From assembly GCA_021740745.1 (NCBI GenBank), contig JAIOZF010000001.1, positions 62,001 to 126,000 of the forward strand: 64,000 nt of DNA. Direction: 5' to 3'. Below, piece by piece: positions 52,177 through 61,094 of this stretch (within the stretch, counting starts at the first letter, position 1; each line of letters opens with the position of its first letter). The position numbers and the translations under genes were made by a program. Under the pieces are notes generated by a model. That model was not told the DNA's origin. It saw only the letters and a list, made by a program, of their open reading frames with translations, and did not search any database. The DNA comes from Crocinitomicaceae bacterium (GTDB taxonomy: Bacteria; Bacteroidota; Bacteroidia; Flavobacteriales_D; Crocinitomicaceae).

Positions 52177-53391
52177 ATGAAAAAAATTATCATTTCTCTG
52201 TCCTTTGTTAGTTTAAGCATATTCAGTATTGCACAATTCGGATATACTGCTCCCCCAAGCAATGCCGAAGGAAGTACATATCAGTTTACAAAAATTGCAA
52301 AGCTTGATGCTACACCAGTTGAAAGTCAAGGAATCACGGGAACATGTTGGAGTTTTTCAGCTTTATCATTTTTTGAATCAGAATTAATTCGTCAAGGAAA
52401 CCCTACACCTGATTTGTTATCCGAAATGTTCATTGTACGTAAGGCATACGAAAGTAAGGCTGAGAAATATGTGCGCATGGATGGAAAAATCAACTTCTCA
52501 GAAGGCGGAGCTTTTCATGATATTCCTTTTGTGATTCGCAATTACGGTATTGTTCCTAAAGAAGTTTATTCAGGATTGAACTATGGCTCTGCAACGCATG
52601 ATCACAGTGAATTGTTTAGTGTTTTGAATGGTGCCATGTCAGGATTATTAACGCACATGCAGGGAAGCAGAAATGGTTTAACACCATCTTGGTCAACAGC
52701 TATGAACGGAATTTTGGATGCATACTTAGGTAAAGATTTGAAAGAATTTGAATTCAAAGGAAAAAAATATACGCCTAAATCGTATGCTAAGGCAATCGGT
52801 TTAGATATGGACCAATACATTTCATTGACATCATTTACGAATCACGAAATGAATGCACGCTGTCAATTAGCGATTCCAGACAACTGGGCTTGGGGAGATA
52901 GCTACAATGTTAATTTAGAAGATTTATTTAGTGCTACCGAATACGCTTTGAAAAATGGATTTACTGTTGCATGGGGTGCGGATGTTTCTGAAAAAGGTTT
53001 CTCTTTCAAAAATGGATTAGCGATTGTTCCTGAAGATCCAACTACAATTGAAGTAAAAGGAAAAGACAATAAAAACTTCTCAGATGCTGGAGCGGATAAA
53101 AGTTCAAATGCCTTTCTAACGCCAGGTAAAGAAGTAGTGGTGACTCCTGAAATGCGTCAAGTTGGGTATGACAATAAAACAACAACAGATGATCATGGAA
53201 TGCACATTGTTGGTTTATTTAAAGATCAAAACGGGACAAAGTATTACTTGGTAAAGAACTCTTGGGGAACAAGCAATTACCCTGAAGGATATTTATATGT
53301 TTCCGAAGCTTATTTCAAGCTAAAAACCATCAATATTTACGTTCATAAGGAAGGCGTTTCACCTGCTATGAAAAAGAAACTTTCTTTATAA
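52177..53391 (+). CDS. Exported papain-fold (C1B) peptidase
   Basis: This 404-aa protein has a signal peptide (MKKIIISLSFVSLSIFSIAQ) and the C1B bleomycin hydrolase/aminopeptidase C fold: C57 in ITGTCWSFS, H340 in DDHGMHIVG and N361 in VKNSWGTS. Most C1B enzymes are cytoplasmic; the Bacteroidota group with signal peptides acts in the periplasm or outside. It probably acts as an aminopeptidase or hydrolase of peptides. Confidence 0.88.
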   Translation: MKKIIISLSFVSLSIFSIAQFGYTAPPSNAEGSTYQFTKIAKLDATPVESQGITGTCWSFSALSFFESELIRQGNPTPDLLSEMFIVRKAYESKAEKYVRMDGKINFSEGGAFHDIPFVIRNYGIVPKEVYSGLNYGSATHDHSELFSVLNGAMSGLLTHMQGSRNGLTPSWSTAMNGILDAYLGKDLKEFEFKGKKYTPKSYAKAIGLDMDQYISLTSFTNHEMNARCQLAIPDNWAWGDSYNVNLEDLFSATEYALKNGFTVAWGADVSEKGFSFKNGLAIVPEDPTTIEVKGKDNKNFSDAGADKSSNAFLTPGKEVVVTPEMRQVGYDNKTTTDDHGMHIVGLFKDQNGTKYYLVKNSWGTSNYPEGYLYVSEAYFKLKTINIYVHKEGVSPAMKKKLSL

Positions 53392-53416
53392 TAGATTGAA
53401 TTAAAGGTACTTATTT

Positions 53417-53445
53417 TTTGTTTCGACGTTTTTTTCCTACATTTG
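53417..53445 (+). promoter_or_regulatory. Near-consensus promoter of the BlaI-like gene
   Basis: TTTG at 53417-53420 and TACATTTG at 53438-53445 are separated by 17 bp, an excellent match to the Bacteroidetes TTTG/TAnnTTTG consensus. The ATG lies 18 bp downstream. Confidence 0.7.
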
Positions 53446-53463
53446 GCCATTCAAAACACATGA

Positions 53464-53757
53464 ATGGACAGATTAACTCCAGCAGAAGAGCAAGTGATGC
53501 TAAAATTATGGACACTCCAGCAAGGAAGTGTTCAAGAGATTGTTGATTTGTATGTTTTGCCTAAACCGGCTTACAATACAACATCAACTATTGTCCGAAT
53601 ATTAGAGCGAAAAAAATTCATCAAACATAAATCTGTTGGGCGTGGATACATCTATTCACCAAAAATTTCTAGAGAAAAATACCGTGAATATTTAATAGAT
53701 CACCTCCTTAAAAATTACTTCGATGATGACAAGGTGGAGTTCAAGAAAATGATTTAA
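53464..53757 (+). CDS. BlaI/MecI-family transcriptional repressor
   Basis: This 97-aa protein has the BlaI/MecI/CopY winged helix (LTPAEEQVMLKLWTLQQGSVQEIV, YNTTSTIVRILERKKFIKHKSVGRGYIYSP), with a shortened C-terminal dimerisation tail. Such repressors are usually paired with an M56/BlaR1 sensor; none is present here. It overlaps the convergent DUF2891 gene end by 4 bp. Confidence 0.85.
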   Translation: MDRLTPAEEQVMLKLWTLQQGSVQEIVDLYVLPKPAYNTTSTIVRILERKKFIKHKSVGRGYIYSPKISREKYREYLIDHLLKNYFDDDKVEFKKMI

Positions 53758-54833
53758 TTACTCGTTTTTTGATTCCGTGTTATTAAGGCATAAACGACAA
53801 AAGATGCCAGCCAATGTTCTCCCATATAGTCTCCGTCAACAATAAACGGTAAGGAATAAGCTAAATGGTAATCAGCCACTTTTTCAAGGTGAGCTAAGCG
53901 TTTATCACTCGACGCAATTTGATATAAACACCATGATCTACTGAAATTTAATCCATCCAAATGCACCAATTTACCATCCGTTCGATCACTTACCTTCCCT
54001 GGTTCCAATTTAAATGAACGCTTATAAAGTTGGGGAAGAAACTGTTTGAGCCATTTCGAATAGTCCTTCGCATTTAAAACGCGCTGCATCAATTCTGCTT
54101 CTTCAAAAGCTGGTGACAGAAAATCATACCCACTCGGTTCAAATGTTAAGGGATAATTTCTATCCGATAAGTAAAACTCTTTCGCACGTTTTTCGATTAA
54201 TAATTGAAAGGATGTATCATTGATTGATTGCGCATAATCGTGGGCAAAGGATAAACCAAAAGCCGTGTTAACATGCTCTCCGGTTCGAATGGCATATACT
54301 AATTTAGGTAAGTAAACTTTGTATTTCGACACAATCAAATCAGTCAGAGGTTGTAAGTTTTCCTTCCAAATCTTAGCATCTTTATCATCCCATGAATTCA
54401 ATTCTTCTTGCAATTTCAGTAACCAAGCCCAACCATATGTCCGCTCGAACGATTCGTTGAATTTTGTAGTAAAAAACTGGGTTTCTTGTAATATCTTAGC
54501 TTTTGTAAACTGCTCGTTAAGCTTCATTCGAATGGTATCGGCATTGGAAAGGTTGGGGAAACTTTTCAGTAAACGTACTAATAACCAGTGGCCGTGGACC
54601 GATGAATGCCAATCAAAACAACCATAAAATGTAGGGTGTAAATCTGATGGTTCCTTTAATTCTGCAGAAGAATTCAACACTTGTCCCAGTTTATTTGGAT
54701 ACTCTTGCTGCAAACACTTTAGGGGTAGTTGACTTAAATAATGTGCTTGTTGCTCACCTAATTCGATTTTACTTTGAGCCAATGACTTAAAGCCAAATGA
54801 CACAACAATCAAAAGCAGCATGAACTTTAACAT
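53754..54833 (-). CDS. DUF2891 family exported protein
   Basis: This 359-aa protein has a signal peptide (MLKFMLLLIVVSFGFKSLAQ) and the DUF2891 pattern: HPTFYGCFDWHSSVHGHWLLVRLL near 66-89, GEHVNTAFGLSFAHDYA near 192-208, EPSGYDFLSPAFEEAELM near 233-250. The family resembles alpha/alpha barrel proteins; enzymatic role unknown. It lies 2 bp after the dxr stop region on the same strand. Confidence 0.85.
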   Translation of the reverse strand: MLKFMLLLIVVSFGFKSLAQSKIELGEQQAHYLSQLPLKCLQQEYPNKLGQVLNSSAELKEPSDLHPTFYGCFDWHSSVHGHWLLVRLLKSFPNLSNADTIRMKLNEQFTKAKILQETQFFTTKFNESFERTYGWAWLLKLQEELNSWDDKDAKIWKENLQPLTDLIVSKYKVYLPKLVYAIRTGEHVNTAFGLSFAHDYAQSINDTSFQLLIEKRAKEFYLSDRNYPLTFEPSGYDFLSPAFEEAELMQRVLNAKDYSKWLKQFLPQLYKRSFKLEPGKVSDRTDGKLVHLDGLNFSRSWCLYQIASSDKRLAHLEKVADYHLAYSLPFIVDGDYMGEHWLASFVVYALITRNQKTSN

Positions 54834-54835
54834 AC

Positions 54836-56002
54836 TTATGCCCTATTAAGAATCAAATTCATGGCAAATTCTCGAGCAATTCGATCACTCTCAACATAAT
54901 CTTCGTATTCGGGTTGTTGAATCGTTTCACAACCCAACATCGTTTTTTCGTTGATTTCAGCAATTTCCAAAAAGTCAATTTTATCTTCTAAGAATGCCGC
55001 AACAGCAATTTCATTGGCAGCGTTTAATAAACAAGCTGCTGTTCCTTTCATTTCCATTGCTTGGTAGGCCAAATCTAAATTTCTAAAAACAGAACGGTCA
55101 GGTTTTTCAAAGGTCAATTGAGGGTAATCCATGAAATTGAATCGTGGAAAATTTGTTTTAAATCGCTGCGGGAATGTCAATGCGAATTGAATGGGCAATT
55201 TCATATCAGGTAAACCCATTTGAGCCTTCATACTTCCATCTTCAAACTGCACCAATGAATGCACAATTGATTGCGGATGTACAATAACGTCAATTTGATC
55301 TGGTTGTAAATTAAACAACCACTTCGCCTCAATCACTTCCAATCCTTTGTTCATTAAACTCGCTGAATCGATAGTTATTTTTGCTCCCATCGTCCAATTT
55401 GGATGTTTCAATGCTTGCTCCTTTTTAACTGATTTTAATTGATCAAGTGTCCAACCTCTAAACGGTCCACCAGAAGCCGTCAAATAAATCTTTTCAATTT
55501 TATTGTGAAATTCTCCAACTAAGCATTGAAAAATTGCTGAATGTTCAGAATCAACAGGATAAATATTTACCCCATTTTCTTTTGCTCGTTTTGTGACCAA
55601 TTCTCCCGCCACTACCAGCGTTTCCTTGTTCGCAAGTGCAATTGTTTTCTTTGCGTCAATTGCTCGTAAGGTCGGTTTCAATCCAGCATAGCCAACCAGC
55701 GCAGTAAGAACAGTGTGCACTTCTGTTGATTCTACCACTTGACAGAGTGATTCTTCTCCGGTGTAAACATGAATCCCTTCATCGAAAAGTGCATCCTTTA
55801 CTTTTTGATATAATGATGTTTCAGAAATAACAACCGTATTCGGCTTGTATTTCAAGGCTTGTTCAATCAGCAAATCAGCATTTTTACCTGCTGTTATGAC
55901 TTGTAAATCAAAATATTCTGGATAGGCTTCAATTACTTCAAGTGCCTGTGTTCCGATAGATCCAGTTGATCCCAGAATTGCAATACCCTTTTTTTCACTC
56001 AT
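54836..56002 (-). CDS. dxr: 1-deoxy-D-xylulose 5-phosphate reductoisomerase
   Basis: The start is taken at the ATG 56002 (MSEKKGIAILGSTGSIG), giving 388 aa; a longer frame from 56107 adds an unlikely lead. NADPH-binding GSTGSIG (10-16), NKETLV near 124-129, PVDSEHSAIFQ near 147-157, TASGGPFRG near 178-186 and MNKGLEVIEAKWLF match Dxr. It catalyses the second MEP step; ispD, the next enzyme, is at 15.1-15.7 kb. Confidence 0.95.
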   Translation of the reverse strand: MSEKKGIAILGSTGSIGTQALEVIEAYPEYFDLQVITAGKNADLLIEQALKYKPNTVVISETSLYQKVKDALFDEGIHVYTGEESLCQVVESTEVHTVLTALVGYAGLKPTLRAIDAKKTIALANKETLVVAGELVTKRAKENGVNIYPVDSEHSAIFQCLVGEFHNKIEKIYLTASGGPFRGWTLDQLKSVKKEQALKHPNWTMGAKITIDSASLMNKGLEVIEAKWLFNLQPDQIDVIVHPQSIVHSLVQFEDGSMKAQMGLPDMKLPIQFALTFPQRFKTNFPRFNFMDYPQLTFEKPDRSVFRNLDLAYQAMEMKGTAACLLNAANEIAVAAFLEDKIDFLEIAEINEKTMLGCETIQQPEYEDYVESDRIAREFAMNLILNRA

Positions 56003-56196
56003 ACTACAAAAATACGACTTTCTCGAAAGCCTTTGAATAATCAAACAGAATCTTTCAATAGAAACAAGAAGTTCAAGGTTTTGTTTTTTAAGAAATTCGT
56101 CAACCAAAACAACTATTTTTTTAAAAATAGAATCAATTAACCAGCGTTTAACGTTTATTAGTTAATCGAACGACCCACTGATTCAGATTTCTAAAG

Positions 56197-56204
56197 TATC
56201 TTTG
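56197..56204 (+). promoter_or_regulatory. Promoter -7 element of metF
   Basis: TATCTTTG fits TAnnTTTG, 18 bp before the metF ATG. A clear TTTG -33 element was not seen. Confidence 0.45.
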
Positions 56205-56222
56205 TCGTTCATTTCCATTTAA

Positions 56223-57173
56223 ATGAAAGTAACAGAACACTTAAAAACAGCAAAAGAGACACTATTCTCATTCGAAATTCTTCCCCCATTAAAAGGTAAG
56301 AGTATACATTCAATCTATGATGGTATTGATCCCTTAATGGAGTTCAAGCCTAAGTTTGTGAATGTTACGTATCACCGTGAGGAGTTCATTTACAAGGAAC
56401 GCGACAATGGTTTGTTAGAGAAAATTGCCATTCGTAAGCGACCAGGAACGGTTGGTATTTGTGCTGCTATCATGAATAAATACCATGTTGATGCAGTACC
56501 TCATCTAATTTGTGGTGGATTTAGTAAAGAAGAAACAGAAAATGCATTAATCGATTTGCAGTTCTTAGGAATTGATAATGTGCTTGCTTTGCGAGGTGAT
56601 TCAATTAAAACAGAAGCAACATTTAAACCACACAAAGAAGGTCATAAATATGCAGTTGATTTGATTCATCAAATTTCCGATATGAATTCGGGGAATTATA
56701 TGATGGATGATATTCAATTGGAACCTACAGATTTTTGTATTGGTGCTGCAGGATATCCAGAAAAGCATTTTGAAGCAATGAATCTGACAACAGATATGCA
56801 CTACCTAAAAGCAAAGGTTGATGCCGGCGCTGAATATGTTGTAACGCAAATGTTCTTTGACAATCAGAAGTATTTTGATTTTGTTGATTCTTGTCGTGCT
56901 ATCGGAATTACAGTGCCAATTATTCCAGGTTTAAAACCAATTAAGACCTTAGAACACATTACTTTTTTACCGAAGTTTTTTAAAATTGATTACCCAGAAG
57001 CGTTATCAAAAGAATTGTTGAAATGTAAAGACAATAAGGAAGTTGAAGCGCTTGGAATTGAATGGGGGATTCAACAATCAAAAGAATTGAAAGAAAGAAA
57101 TGCTCCTTGTATTCACTATTATACTATGTCGAATTCATCAATGGTGAAGGCGATTGCGAAAGAAATTTTTTAA
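56223..57173 (+). CDS. metF: 5,10-methylenetetrahydrofolate reductase
   Basis: This 316-aa protein has the MetF pattern: SFEILPPLKGKSI near 16-28, VNVTYHREEF near 46-55, PHLICGGFSKEETENAL, LALRGDS near 121-127, and AGAEYVVTQMFFDNQKYFDF near 200-219. It reduces methylene-THF to methyl-THF using FAD and NADH, for methionine synthesis. No other met gene is beside it; 9 bp separate it from the next gene. Confidence 0.95.
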   Translation: MKVTEHLKTAKETLFSFEILPPLKGKSIHSIYDGIDPLMEFKPKFVNVTYHREEFIYKERDNGLLEKIAIRKRPGTVGICAAIMNKYHVDAVPHLICGGFSKEETENALIDLQFLGIDNVLALRGDSIKTEATFKPHKEGHKYAVDLIHQISDMNSGNYMMDDIQLEPTDFCIGAAGYPEKHFEAMNLTTDMHYLKAKVDAGAEYVVTQMFFDNQKYFDFVDSCRAIGITVPIIPGLKPIKTLEHITFLPKFFKIDYPEALSKELLKCKDNKEVEALGIEWGIQQSKELKERNAPCIHYYTMSNSSMVKAIAKEIF

Positions 57174-57182
57174 TCCAATCTT

Positions 57183-57719
57183 ATGAAGCTACTCACATTA
57201 TTTTTTGCCTTAGTTCTTTCGATTTCTTCTTGGGGACAGATCGAACAGCTTAATTTAAAAAATGCCTTGGTTGTTGGACAAATGGACAAATCAGAAGATC
57301 GTTTTTCAGTAGAAATAAACATAACTGAATTACTGACAAATGCAGGTGTAAAAGCGAGTCCTTCATTGAACGTATTGAAACTAGGCAGCAGTGCCGAATT
57401 GTTGACGACGGATTCTATCAAAGCTCTAGTAGCTTCTAAAGGATTTGATACCTATTTACTTATTTCAATTCGCGGATACGACAAGAAATTCAAAGCAACG
57501 AATAGTAAAGATGACTTGGCAACTGCACTAGGTGCTGGTAATTTATTTCAACTATACCGTGATGAGGTTACTTCTGTAAGTTTTGAATTCATGTTCTTTC
57601 GTAACAATGTTATGGTGGCAAGTGATATCATTCGTTGCTCCAATGTATCCAATCGCGATGCGGTAGTTAAAAAGTTACGAAAAGCAGTTTCAAAGCGCAT
57701 TACAAAGACGTGGAAATAA
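57183..57719 (+). CDS. Unrecognised exported protein
   Basis: This 178-aa protein has a signal peptide (MKLLTLFFALVLSISSWGQ). The rest is mixed alpha/beta with a charged C-terminus (VVKKLRKAVSKRITKTWK). No known domain was recognised. It follows metF closely and converges with ribE. Confidence 0.7.
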   Translation: MKLLTLFFALVLSISSWGQIEQLNLKNALVVGQMDKSEDRFSVEINITELLTNAGVKASPSLNVLKLGSSAELLTTDSIKALVASKGFDTYLLISIRGYDKKFKATNSKDDLATALGAGNLFQLYRDEVTSVSFEFMFFRNNVMVASDIIRCSNVSNRDAVVKKLRKAVSKRITKTWK

Positions 57720-57727
57720 CAACATTT

Positions 57728-58306
57728 TTACTTCCCTAGTAACTTCGCAACGTATTTTCCAATAATATCAAATTCTAGGTTTACACTATCTCCCACCTTC
57801 AATTGGTGAAAATTTGTGTGCTCGTATGTATATGGGATGATGCAAACCGAAAAAGATTTTGGTAATGAATCAACTACTGTCAAACTTGTTCCATTTATGG
57901 TGATTGAACCCTTTTCTACAGTAACTTGGTCAGTAATGTATTCAAATGTATATTTCCAACTTCCGGATTGATCTTCGATATTCACACAAGTGGCAATAGA
58001 ATCTACGTGACCTTGCACAATATGTCCATCTAAACGACCATTCATTTGCATACAGCGCTCAAGGTTCACTTTTGTGCCGATTGTCCAATCTTTCAAGTTC
58101 GTTTTATCTAAAGTCTCTTGAATCGCTGTCACCACATAGTGTTGTTGGTCAATTTCTACTACCGTCAAACAACAACCATTGTGAGCAACGCTTTGATCAA
58201 TCTTTAACTCGTTTGTAAATGGCGCTTCTATTGTGAAATGGATGTTCTTATCTTCCTTACGGATAGATTTTACGATCCCCAATTGTTCGATGATTCCTGT
58301 GAACAT
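57728..58306 (-). CDS. ribE: Riboflavin synthase alpha subunit
   Basis: This 192-aa protein begins MFTGIIEQLGIVKSI and has two lumazine-binding repeats (about 1-90 and 95-190; VAHNGCCLTVVEI and ITINGTSLTVVDSLPKSFSVCIIPYTYEHTNF), the signature of riboflavin synthase alpha (also symbolised ribC). It dismutates two dimethyl-ribityllumazine molecules to riboflavin. No other rib gene is adjacent. Confidence 0.95.
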   Translation of the reverse strand: MFTGIIEQLGIVKSIRKEDKNIHFTIEAPFTNELKIDQSVAHNGCCLTVVEIDQQHYVVTAIQETLDKTNLKDWTIGTKVNLERCMQMNGRLDGHIVQGHVDSIATCVNIEDQSGSWKYTFEYITDQVTVEKGSITINGTSLTVVDSLPKSFSVCIIPYTYEHTNFHQLKVGDSVNLEFDIIGKYVAKLLGK

Positions 58307-58358
58307 ATTTAATTTTTTACAAAGATAATGGAATGTTATTCAATGACTGAATTGACGC

Positions 58359-59573
58359 TTAATTATCCAGTCTTTTCAACAAGAAAGAATAACGCGTTCC
58401 GCTGATATCAGAAATACGCTCCGCTTTTCCGTCCATTTGTTCGGTAAGCATTTCGATTAATTGAAGTCCAAATGAATTATCAGAGGCTACTTCCTTCCAT
58501 TTACCGTTGTCGATATAAACCAACTCTAACGAATCATCTTTGTCGTAAATTCCTATAAAAATGCGTCCGAAATCTTTAAAAGCATGTTTCAATGAGTTGG
58601 AAACCAATTCACTTATTAAGAGTGCTAAAGGTACAATTGAAGAAGATCCAATATGTTTTACTTCAGCGTTTACGATTTTCTCTACGGGAATTTGCACTGA
58701 AGAAGACCGAATTAATTCATCTACCAAGGTCGAAAAATAATCTGAAATATCGAGTTCAGCTAAATTCTCAGCTTGATACATTTTTTGATGAATCAAGGAC
58801 ATCGTCATTACACGGTTTATGGCATCCTCAAAATGAATTCGATCTTCATTTGAAGGCAATTCATTTGACTGTAAGCGCAACAAACTAGTAATTACTTGCA
58901 AATTATTCTTTACGCGATGATGGATTTCTTGTAATAAAACAGTTTTCTCTTCATTCTGAGAAACAATCATTTTATTCTGTATACTCAATTCATCATTCGC
59001 TTCCATGTAACGATTCTCAATAAACTCGGTCGAATGAATCGAATTGCACAGGAAATACCCAATTACTGAAATACACAATAAAAATTCGGCAATAATTGAC
59101 CCAAGCTGCAGACTTGTTAAGGGGTACGTGACAGATCTCGGAATATTTAGAAAGAACCAAATATAAATAACACCAAAAACCGTTATGAAGGTTAGAAGGA
59201 TATTTCCCCATTTCATTCCAACGTTGTAGTACACAAAAATCAATATGGTAATTAACCAAATTGGCTCAATGATTAGAGGGACATCATGAACAATAAAAGG
59301 AGAAATTAAAATCAAAAAAGCTGCCGAAAAGGCTACAACAATTGAAACCAGTTTATAATTGAAACTTGATCTCAAATATAATATTCCGCCAAAAAATACT
59401 GCTGCACCAATAAAGTATTGAAGAGCATTAAGCTTACTTACAAAAAGGGAAAAGATTCCGAACACACTAAGTGCAATCGACATGTAAACCATTATTTTCC
59501 ATGCTACGCTGAAACGTGCAATATCGTAGAAATTGGTAAAGTTCGTTTCGGGAAACTTAAAAATATTCGACAT
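58359..59573 (-). CDS. HisKA_2-type sensor histidine kinase
   Basis: This 404-aa protein has about six transmembrane helices (25-190), a short linker and the HisKA_2 dimerisation region with phospho-His in LLQEIHHRVKNNLQVITSLLRLQ (about 216-238), followed by a HATPase domain (ISELVSNSLKHAF, then the FGLQLIEML segment). The HWE/HisKA_2 kinase family usually signals through a LytTR or NarL-like regulator. No cognate regulator lies beside it. The integral-membrane sensor resembles 7TMR/MASE modules but was not assigned. Confidence 0.9.
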   Translation of the reverse strand: MSNIFKFPETNFTNFYDIARFSVAWKIMVYMSIALSVFGIFSLFVSKLNALQYFIGAAVFFGGILYLRSSFNYKLVSIVVAFSAAFLILISPFIVHDVPLIIEPIWLITILIFVYYNVGMKWGNILLTFITVFGVIYIWFFLNIPRSVTYPLTSLQLGSIIAEFLLCISVIGYFLCNSIHSTEFIENRYMEANDELSIQNKMIVSQNEEKTVLLQEIHHRVKNNLQVITSLLRLQSNELPSNEDRIHFEDAINRVMTMSLIHQKMYQAENLAELDISDYFSTLVDELIRSSSVQIPVEKIVNAEVKHIGSSSIVPLALLISELVSNSLKHAFKDFGRIFIGIYDKDDSLELVYIDNGKWKEVASDNSFGLQLIEMLTEQMDGKAERISDISGTRYSFLLKRLDN

Positions 59574-59939
59574 ATAGATTTGATAGCAAACAAATGTATC
59601 AAAAATCTAGGGATTTTCATTTCGAACATTATCCATAGAAAAGAGATTATCTGGTAAGATTTTGTCTTTTTTCTTGGTTCATTAACCATCTACATTTGAA
59701 TAGATTGTAAATTTTTGTATCGATTTATTAAAAATTTCATGATTTAAATTTCAAGATTATATTGTTGTAATTCAATTACTTATCCAATTATAACCGTTTA
59801 CATCCAACTGTTATTCGACAGTAATCAATTAATGACCAGATAAAATTTTGAGATGCCCACAACTTTGCATCGTCGAATTCAGGAAATGACTTCTGAAGGG
59901 TAACAAAACAAATTTTTCAAACTTTTAATTATTACAAAC
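59574..59939. other. AT-rich promoter region between the kinase and the ssb cluster
   Basis: This 366-bp divergent region has no convincing gene. CAACTTTG near 59860 is one base off the -7 consensus for the plus-strand ssb genes. No strong inverted repeat was noticed. Confidence 0.5.
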
Positions 59940-60293
59940 ATGAACACATTAAGAAACAAAGTGAGTTTGATCGGACGATTAGGTGGACAACCTGAAGTAA
60001 CAACATTTGACACGGGACGTACCTTGGCACGTTTCACAGTTGCAACCAACGAAAACTACAAAGACAAAAACGGGCAATGGCATGAGAACACCCAGTGGCA
60101 TACAGTAAATGCCTGGGGTAAAATTGCTGAGCGAGTTCAAAAAAGTCTGCAAAAAGGACAAGAAGTGATTGTAGAAGGAAAACTCGTTCACCAATCGTAT
60201 GAAACAAAAACAGGCGAAAAACGCTACGGTACAATTATCGAAGCAAGTGAATTTCTTCTTTTGACACCAAAAGCTGACACAACAAAAAAATAA
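59940..60293 (+). CDS. ssb: Short single-stranded DNA-binding protein, copy 1
   Basis: This 117-aa protein has the OB fold of SSB (NKVSLIGRLGGQPEVTTFDTGRTLARFTVAT, WHTVNAWGKIAERVQKSLQKGQEVIVEGKL, TIIEASEFLLL). It ends in KADTTKK without the linker and the acidic DDDIPF-like tip that recruits other repair proteins. This resembles short SSB paralogues of Bacteroidota rather than the main replication SSB. It is the first of three tandem copies. Confidence 0.9.
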   Translation: MNTLRNKVSLIGRLGGQPEVTTFDTGRTLARFTVATNENYKDKNGQWHENTQWHTVNAWGKIAERVQKSLQKGQEVIVEGKLVHQSYETKTGEKRYGTIIEASEFLLLTPKADTTKK

Positions 60294-60312
60294 AACCTAA
60301 CCACTAACAACT

Positions 60313-60334
60313 AGGGGTCGAAGTCCCGGCCCCT
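60313..60334 (+). promoter_or_regulatory. Hairpin between ssb copies 1 and 2
   Basis: AGGGGTC (60313-60319) and GGCCCCT (60328-60334) pair with one wobble in an otherwise AT-rich gap. It may attenuate or stabilise the message. No long T-run follows. Confidence 0.4.
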
Positions 60335-60350
60335 TTAACAAAACAACAAC

Positions 60351-60662
60351 ATGAATCACGTAAATTTAATTGGAAAAGTATGTTCAACACCTAAAATAGT
60401 TGAACTTCCTAACGGAAAGAAAATAGCACAATTCACCATGTCTACAAAAGAAATGTACTTGGATGAAAACGGGAAAACACAGACTCGCAGCAATTGGCAC
60501 CGACTAACAGCTTGGGGAAACTGGGTTAGAGTTCTAGAAGAACTAGGAACCGAAGGTATGAACTTGGCAGTTGAGGGCAAATTAGTAACTCGCTTCTACC
60601 AAAACCAAGGAAAGAAAAACTTCATTTCAGAAGTAGAAATCAATGACTTAGTCATTTTGTAA
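60351..60662 (+). CDS. Short single-stranded DNA-binding protein, copy 2
   Basis: This 103-aa OB-fold protein (MNHVNLIGKVCSTPKIVELPNGKKIAQFTMST, NWHRLTAWGNWVRVLEELGTEGMNLAVEGKL) ends EVEINDLVIL directly after the last strand, with no acidic tip at all. It is clearly paralogous to copies 1 and 3 but diverged. The same strand and short gaps suggest one transcript. Confidence 0.9.
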   Translation: MNHVNLIGKVCSTPKIVELPNGKKIAQFTMSTKEMYLDENGKTQTRSNWHRLTAWGNWVRVLEELGTEGMNLAVEGKLVTRFYQNQGKKNFISEVEINDLVIL

Positions 60663-60713
60663 AAAACACATCGATCAATTTTTTAACAATCACACACATT
60701 TAATTTCAATCAC

Positions 60714-61040
60714 ATGACAACAATTCGAAATCACGTAACACTTATTGGCAACATCGGATCTGCAGCAGAAATCACTCAATTCGACAATGGAAACAAAGTT
60801 GCTCGCTTTAACTTGGCAACTGACAAAAACTTCCGAGCGAATGATGGGAAAATCAAAAGTTCAACAGAATGGCACCGCATTTTTGCCTGGGGTAATCTAG
60901 CTCAATTCATTGAAACGTATGCAGAAAAAGGAAAAAAAGTAGCTATTCACGGCAGGTTAGTAAACAGAACGTATTTGAGCAAAGAAGGCAAAAAACGAAA
61001 TGTTACGGAAGTAGAAGTACGTCATATTATCGGTTTATAA
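60714..61040 (+). CDS. Short single-stranded DNA-binding protein, copy 3
   Basis: This 108-aa OB-fold protein (NHVTLIGNIGSAAEITQFDNGNKVARFNLATDKNF, EWHRIFAWGNLAQFIETYAEKGKKVAIHGRL) ends TEVEVRHIIGL, again without an acidic tip. A terminator follows 20 bp later. It completes the three-gene tandem array. Confidence 0.9.
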   Translation: MTTIRNHVTLIGNIGSAAEITQFDNGNKVARFNLATDKNFRANDGKIKSSTEWHRIFAWGNLAQFIETYAEKGKKVAIHGRLVNRTYLSKEGKKRNVTEVEVRHIIGL

Positions 61041-61060
61041 ATCCAAATCGATATGCAGTT

Positions 61061-61091
61061 AAACGGTCGCTCATTGGGTGACCGTTTTTTG
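61061..61091 (+). terminator. Terminator after the ssb cluster
   Basis: AAACGGTC (61061-61068) pairs with GACCGTTT (61080-61087) and is followed by T residues. It lies between the plus-strand ssb genes and the convergent barrel gene and may serve both. Confidence 0.8.
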
Positions 61092-61094
61092 TTG

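Noticed and set aside
47792-59573. OmpR-type regulator and HisKA_2 kinase as a two-component pair
   Set aside because: They are 10 kb apart, on opposite strands and of families that do not usually pair.
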